Assembly: GCA_002787455.1 (NCBI GenBank)
Contig: PCWU01000038.1
Span: 1-11,461, forward strand
Length of the DNA: 11,461 nucleotides
Direction of reading: 5' to 3'
Origin: Gallionellaceae bacterium CG11_big_fil_rev_8_21_14_0_20_60_62
GTDB lineage: Bacteria; Pseudomonadota; Gammaproteobacteria; Burkholderiales; Gallionellaceae
The stretch's first letter is position 1; the number at the start of each line of letters is the position of its first letter. Made by a program: the position numbers and the translations under genes. Below the pieces are notes generated by a model. That model was not told the DNA's origin, made no database searches, and was given only the letters and a program-made list of their open reading frames with translations. Below, piece after piece: positions 7,514 to 11,461 of the stretch.

Positions 7514-8579
7514 GGCAACATTGAACGGCACAGCCAGAATCGCCTGGATGCTGCTCGCCGGATTGGCGCTGATACTGGTATCCGCGCTGGAAATATTCGA
7601 CATCGTCATGCTCTGGGGTCATGCCAGCAGCAACCATATGTTGCTGATACATCTGTTACAACGCGCGGCGACCAGTCTGTTGCTCGCCATGATCGGGCAT
7701 TACTTTCTATGCAGCGGACAAGGCAGACATAAGCGCTGGTCCATCACGCTGCTCCTGTTCAATTTCATTTTTTTCATTCCCTTGCTTGGTGCCTTCAGTG
7801 TCTTGCTGATCGCCCTGATCGCCGCCTACCCGCGCGCTCCACAGATTCACTCGCCCTTTGCCAGTCTGGTCATGCCGGAATTTGCCCTTTCCATGCGCGA
7901 AGCCCTAATCCGCTTCAGCCAGGGCGGCATCCGCTCCACCCTGACCCAGCCATCCATTCCCGCGCCGAAACGCCTGCAATCACTCCTTGCCCTGCAGGGT
8001 ATGCCCTCCAGGATTTCCAGCCCCTTGCTGCACGAACGTCTGGAAGATGAATCGGATGATATTCGTCTGATCGCTTATGGCCTGCTGGATAACCGAGAAA
8101 AAGCCATCAACGCCGAGATACACCGCGAAATGCTTGCCTTGCGTCAAGCCGAAAGCGACGAGACCCGCCTGATCACACTGCGCCATCTGGCAGAACTGTA
8201 TTGGGAAATGATTCATGCCAGGCTGGCGCAGGGCGATCTGCGCATCCACGCCTTGCATCAGGCGCTTTCCTACGCGGAAGAAGCCCTAAAGCTGTCAGGG
8301 CAAAATGCCGGGTTGCAGTTTCTCAAAGCCCGCACCCTGTTTGAACTGAAAAACTTTGAGGAGGCGACATTGGTGTTCGAATCATCGGCAAATCTGGGTT
8401 TGCACGAGTCCCGGATTCTGCCCTACCTGGCTGAAATCGCCTTCTACCGCAAACAATACGGGACAGCGCGCAACTTGCTGGAACGTCTGTCCGTGTATCA
8501 ACCGTCCCCGATCATGCAGGACATCATCAAGCTATGGACAACCACCGCTAACTTCCCATCCGGGCGGCTGGTAGCATGA
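7506..8579 (+). CDS. pelE: PelE, inner-membrane protein with cytoplasmic helical-repeat domain
   Basis: PelE belongs to the PelDEFG inner-membrane synthase complex; its exact role is less well defined than that of its partners, and it is thought to link PelD with the glycosyltransferase PelF. The product is 357 aa (reference about 329). Three hydrophobic stretches lie at about 12-37, 45-68 and 80-108. The rest is soluble and helical: a HEAT-like segment around 155-200 (motif DESDDIRLIAYGLLD) and TPR-like helix pairs around 255-345 (LQFLKARTLFELKNFEEA). The ATG lies inside the last codons of pelD (8-base overlap), and the TGA overlaps the pelF start as ATGA, so translation is probably coupled on both sides. 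A weak GAG lies 7 bases before the start. The call rests on position between pelD and pelF and on architecture more than on catalytic motifs. Confidence 0.9.
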   Translation: MIKATLNGTARIAWMLLAGLALILVSALEIFDIVMLWGHASSNHMLLIHLLQRAATSLLLAMIGHYFLCSGQGRHKRWSITLLLFNFIFFIPLLGAFSVLLIALIAAYPRAPQIHSPFASLVMPEFALSMREALIRFSQGGIRSTLTQPSIPAPKRLQSLLALQGMPSRISSPLLHERLEDESDDIRLIAYGLLDNREKAINAEIHREMLALRQAESDETRLITLRHLAELYWEMIHARLAQGDLRIHALHQALSYAEEALKLSGQNAGLQFLKARTLFELKNFEEATLVFESSANLGLHESRILPYLAEIAFYRKQYGTARNLLERLSVYQPSPIMQDIIKLWTTTANFPSGRLVA

Positions 8580-10108
8580 GGCACATCATAAATTTCCCGC
8601 GCGCCCAACACGCTGATATCGGACTCTTGCTGGAAGGGACATTTCCCTATGTTTCCGGCGGGGTATCGAGCTGGGTCAACCAGATCATCCGCGCCTTTCC
8701 ACAATACACTTTTGCCATCATTTTCATCGGTAGCCAGCGGGAAGACTATGGCGAGCCAAAGTACGCGCTGCCCGACAATGTCGTGCATCTGGAAACCCAT
8801 TATCTGCGCACGGAGCGGGATGTTCCGAAAATACGCCCGGTCAAAACAGACCCCGAAGTATTCGGCTGCATCCGTCATTTGCACCAGTGTTTCCGCGCAC
8901 CGGAAAAACATACCGGCGGCTCGGACACTTTCCGCGCACTGATTCCGGAAATGGCCAAGGGCGGCGGTGCCAGCCTGGACACCTTTCTGTATGGCGAGGA
9001 ATCGTGGGCATACATCAAGGAAAATTACCGGAACAATTGTTCCGACCCCTCGTTCGTTGATTATTTCTGGACCGTTCGATCGATGCACGCGCCGGTCTGG
9101 ATGCTGGCAGATATCGCCCGGAATTTCATCCCGGTGCGCGCTTACCATACCGTTTCTACCGGCTATGCCGGCTTGCTCGGGGCGCTGCTGAAAGAAAAAA
9201 ACCATCGCCCGCTCGTCCTCTCCGAGCACGGCATTTATACCAAGGAACGCAAGATCGATCTATTCCAGGCAGAATGGGTGAAGGACAACCGCAATATCTT
9301 TCAGCGCGACCCGACAGAGATCAGTTATTTCCGCCAGCTATGGATCCGTTTTTTCCAGGCGCTGGGCAAGCGCTGCTACGACAGCGCCGACCATATCGTT
9401 GCGCTGTTTGAAGCCAATCGCCTGCGCCAGATGGAAGACGGCGCGCCAGCAGAGCGCACTTGCAACATCCCGAACGGGGTCAATGTTGCGCGCTTTGCGC
9501 CACTGCGCGCCCTGCAGCCACCCTCGCCGCCGCCGATTTTGTGCCTGATCGGTCGCGTCGTGCCGATCAAGGATATCAAGACCTACATCCGCGCCATGCG
9601 CATCGTGGCCAACCGCATGCCGGACGCGGAGGGCTGGATCGCCGGGCCGGAGGACGAAGATCCGGATTACGTCAGCGAATGCCGCGACCTGGTCGGCGGG
9701 ATGAGCCTGGAAAACAACATCAAATTTCTCGGCTTTCAGCAAATGACCGAATTGCTGCCGAAAATCGGTCTGGTGATATTGAGCTCAATCAGCGAAGGAC
9801 TGCCGCTGGTTTTGCTGGAAGGTTTTGCCGCCGGGGTGCCCGCAGTTAGCACCGATGTCGGATCATGCCGGCAATTAATCGAAGGGCTGGATGCGCAGGA
9901 TCAGGCATTGGGTGCTGCCGGACGCATCGTCGGCATCGCCGATCCGCAAGCGCTGGCGGAAGCCGCCCTGGCTTTGCTGACCGACCCTGGCGCCTGGCAG
10001 GCCGCCCGTCAGGCCGGCATCCGCCGGGTCGAAACCTACTACACGCAGGAACGCATGATTGCCAGTTACCAAGCCATATATGAGGAGGTGCTGGCATGGC
10101 AGGCATAG
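8576..10108 (+). CDS. pelF: PelF, cytoplasmic GT4-family glycosyltransferase (Pel polymerase)
   Basis: PelF is the retaining GT-B glycosyltransferase that builds the Pel chain from UDP-linked N-acetylhexosamine. It is 510 aa, nearly the reference length (about 507), with no signal peptide or membrane segment. The N-terminal domain has the PelF-type motif EGTFPYVSGGVSSW (about residues 22-35), a glycine-rich acceptor-side loop, and SEHGIYTKER near 214. The hinge to the second domain is near PNGV (about 299). The C-terminal domain has GRVVPIKD (326-333), where R327 and K332 fit the phosphate-binding pair of GT4 enzymes, and the E-x7-E motif E407/E415 in SEGLPLVLLEG for the nucleotide-sugar. The start codon overlaps the pelE stop (ATGA), and the end overlaps pelG by 13 bases. 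No key residue seems missing. Confidence 0.96.
   Translation: MRHIINFPRAQHADIGLLLEGTFPYVSGGVSSWVNQIIRAFPQYTFAIIFIGSQREDYGEPKYALPDNVVHLETHYLRTERDVPKIRPVKTDPEVFGCIRHLHQCFRAPEKHTGGSDTFRALIPEMAKGGGASLDTFLYGEESWAYIKENYRNNCSDPSFVDYFWTVRSMHAPVWMLADIARNFIPVRAYHTVSTGYAGLLGALLKEKNHRPLVLSEHGIYTKERKIDLFQAEWVKDNRNIFQRDPTEISYFRQLWIRFFQALGKRCYDSADHIVALFEANRLRQMEDGAPAERTCNIPNGVNVARFAPLRALQPPSPPPILCLIGRVVPIKDIKTYIRAMRIVANRMPDAEGWIAGPEDEDPDYVSECRDLVGGMSLENNIKFLGFQQMTELLPKIGLVILSSISEGLPLVLLEGFAAGVPAVSTDVGSCRQLIEGLDAQDQALGAAGRIVGIADPQALAEAALALLTDPGAWQAARQAGIRRVETYYTQERMIASYQAIYEEVLAWQA
10083..10088 (+). promoter_or_regulatory. Shine-Dalgarno of pelG inside the pelF 3' end
   Basis: AGGAGG lies 7 bases before the ATG at 10096 and within the coding sequence of pelF. 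It is a near-perfect ribosome binding site and is the main reason for placing the pelG start there, 13 bases before pelF ends. Confidence 0.85.
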
Positions 10109-11461
10109 GCTTTGAGCTGCGCAAGCTGCTGCAAAAAGACAACTACCTCGGCTTGTGCCAGGCCTACGCCTATGCCGGCATCATCAGCTCGGGCCCCTGG
10201 GTGTTGTCCATTATCGGGATTCTTCTCGTCGGCCTCTTCAGCCTCGGCGTGGTGTATCCGCAAATGGCCATTGTCCAGTTTCAAGTGTCCGTTACTTATC
10301 TTATCCTCAGTTCGCTGATTCTCACCGGCTTCATCCAACTGGGTTTCACCCGCTTCATTGCCGACGCCCTGTTCAGAAAACAGGATGATCTGGTCGTGCC
10401 GAATTTCAACGGTTTACTGCTGCTGGTGACGGGGGTCAGCGGGCTGTGCGGCATCCTTGCCCTGTTCTTTCTGTTTTCCGGCATGAGCATGTCATACCGG
10501 ATGCTCATGCTCTCCGGATTTGTCATCCTGTGCGCGATCTGGGTGGCGACCATTTTTCTGTCCGGCATGAAGCAATACAAGCAGATCGTGGTGCTATTCG
10601 GCATCGGTTACACGGTAACCGTTGCAGGAGCATTGCTGCTGCGCCCGCTCGGCATGGAAGGTTTGCTGCTCGGATTTGTGTTCGGCCACCTGGTCTTGCT
10701 GACCGGCATGGTCGGGCTGATTTTGCGCACCTTTCCGTTGCACGACGAGATTATCGCCTTTGATTTCCTGCGCCCGGGCGCCATGTACCTCACGCTGATC
10801 TGGTCCGGCTTTCTGTATAACTTGGCAGTGTGGGCGGACAAGCTGATGTTCTGGTTCAATCCCGACACCAGCCAGCACATCATCGGGCCGCTACGTGCCT
10901 CGCTGCTCTATGACCTGCCGATTTTTCTTGCCTACCTGGCGATCATTCCAGGCATGGCAGTCTTTCTGGTGCGGATCGAAACCGATTTCGTCGAGTATTA
11001 CGAAAAGTTCTACGACTCCGTGCGCGGCGGCGGCTCGCTCGACCAGATCGAAAACCTGCGTGACAACATGCTGTTCACCGTGCGCCAGGGACTATTTGAA
11101 ATTTTCAAGATCCAGGCGATCGCCGTCATTCTAACTTTCGTGCTGGGCGAAAAGCTGCTTGCCTGGATCGGCATTTCCACCCTGTACCTGCCGTTGCTGT
11201 ATGTGGACGTAGTCGCGGTGGGCTTGCAGGTGGTTTTGCTGGGGATACTGAACATATTTTTCTATCTCGATAAACGCGCCATCGTGACCTGGCTATGTCT
11301 GCTGTTCCTCATCGCCAATGCCGGACTCACCTGGTTGAGCCTGCAACTGGGCGTGAGTTTTTACGGCTACGGCTTCGCTGTCGCACTGCTGCTTACCGTG
11401 CTGACCGGCATGCACCTGCTCACGCGAAAACTCGACGTACTGGAGTATGAAACCTTCATGT
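10096..11461 (+). CDS. pelG: PelG, polytopic inner-membrane protein of Pel synthesis/transport (3' end cut by window)
   Basis: PelG is a membrane protein with about twelve membrane segments, distantly like polysaccharide flippases of the MATE/MOP group. It is thought to form the inner-membrane passage for the polymer, together with PelD, PelE and PelF. The frame stays open from ATG 10096 to the last base, giving 455 complete codons. Since the reference is about 456 aa, only a few residues and the stop are probably missing. It starts MAGIGFELRKLL, which I recognise as the typical PelG beginning, followed by the first membrane segment (about residues 27-52). Other conserved-looking points are VWADK (W246-D248-K249) and a soluble charged loop at about 296-335 (TDFVEYYEKFYDSVRGGG, then DQIENLRDN). 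The start is set by a strong ribosome site within pelF. It is the last gene in the usual pel order, so the operon may end just outside. Confidence 0.95.
   Translation, partial: MAGIGFELRKLLQKDNYLGLCQAYAYAGIISSGPWVLSIIGILLVGLFSLGVVYPQMAIVQFQVSVTYLILSSLILTGFIQLGFTRFIADALFRKQDDLVVPNFNGLLLLVTGVSGLCGILALFFLFSGMSMSYRMLMLSGFVILCAIWVATIFLSGMKQYKQIVVLFGIGYTVTVAGALLLRPLGMEGLLLGFVFGHLVLLTGMVGLILRTFPLHDEIIAFDFLRPGAMYLTLIWSGFLYNLAVWADKLMFWFNPDTSQHIIGPLRASLLYDLPIFLAYLAIIPGMAVFLVRIETDFVEYYEKFYDSVRGGGSLDQIENLRDNMLFTVRQGLFEIFKIQAIAVILTFVLGEKLLAWIGISTLYLPLLYVDVVAVGLQVVLLGILNIFFYLDKRAIVTWLCLLFLIANAGLTWLSLQLGVSFYGYGFAVALLLTVLTGMHLLTRKLDVLEYETFM

Noticed and set aside
8498..9229. 243-residue open frame on the minus strand opposite pelF
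   Set aside because: It is the antisense shadow of the conserved PelF N-terminus, and no family was recognised.
1..11461. A new, undescribed system
   Set aside because: All seven genes match the known Pel operon in order, size and motifs; no extra cargo gene, mobile element or array interrupts it.

Overview
The window is one continuous, plus-strand block of seven tightly packed genes. I read it as the Pel exopolysaccharide biosynthesis and export operon in its standard order, pelA-B-C-D-E-F-G. The window starts inside pelA and stops within the last codons of pelG, so the promoter, the 5' part of pelA and any terminator lie outside. Base composition is moderately GC-rich by eye. Gene order, lengths and motifs fit a beta- or gammaproteobacterium, and I lean towards Betaproteobacteria, but no rRNA, tRNA or housekeeping gene is present to fix the taxon.

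Layout: pelA deacetylase part (2-1894), pelB outer-membrane TPR/porin (1857-5603, overlapping the end of pelA), a 28-base gap carrying a strong Shine-Dalgarno, pelC lipoprotein (5632-6159), pelD c-di-GMP receptor (6167-7513), pelE (7506-8579), pelF glycosyltransferase (8576-10108) and pelG polytopic membrane protein (10096-11461, truncated by the window). There is no intergenic stretch longer than 28 bases. I see no mobile element, CRISPR array, RNA gene or inverted-strand gene.

In the established Pseudomonas aeruginosa model, PelF polymerises the sugar from a nucleotide-sugar donor in the cytoplasm. PelD, PelE and PelG form the inner-membrane complex, with PelD binding c-di-GMP as the post-translational switch. 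PelA trims and partly deacetylates the polymer in the periplasm. PelB (TPR scaffold plus beta-barrel) and the PelC lipoprotein ring guide it out through the outer membrane. The diagnostic residues I could check are present: the PelA D-x-D and HxxxH metal-site residues with the same 72-residue spacing I recall for P. aeruginosa, the PelC lipobox, the PelD RxxD I-site with a lost GGDEF motif, and the PelF E-x7-E motif.

This is therefore a known system, not a new one. The most unusual sequence signal is a pair of eight-G homopolymer tracts about 100 bases apart in the 5' part of pelD. They could act as slippage sites switching the c-di-GMP receptor on and off; this is inference and can be tested. 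Smaller points are a PelB longer than the reference, three hydrophobic segments in PelE, and coupling of nearly all genes by overlap.
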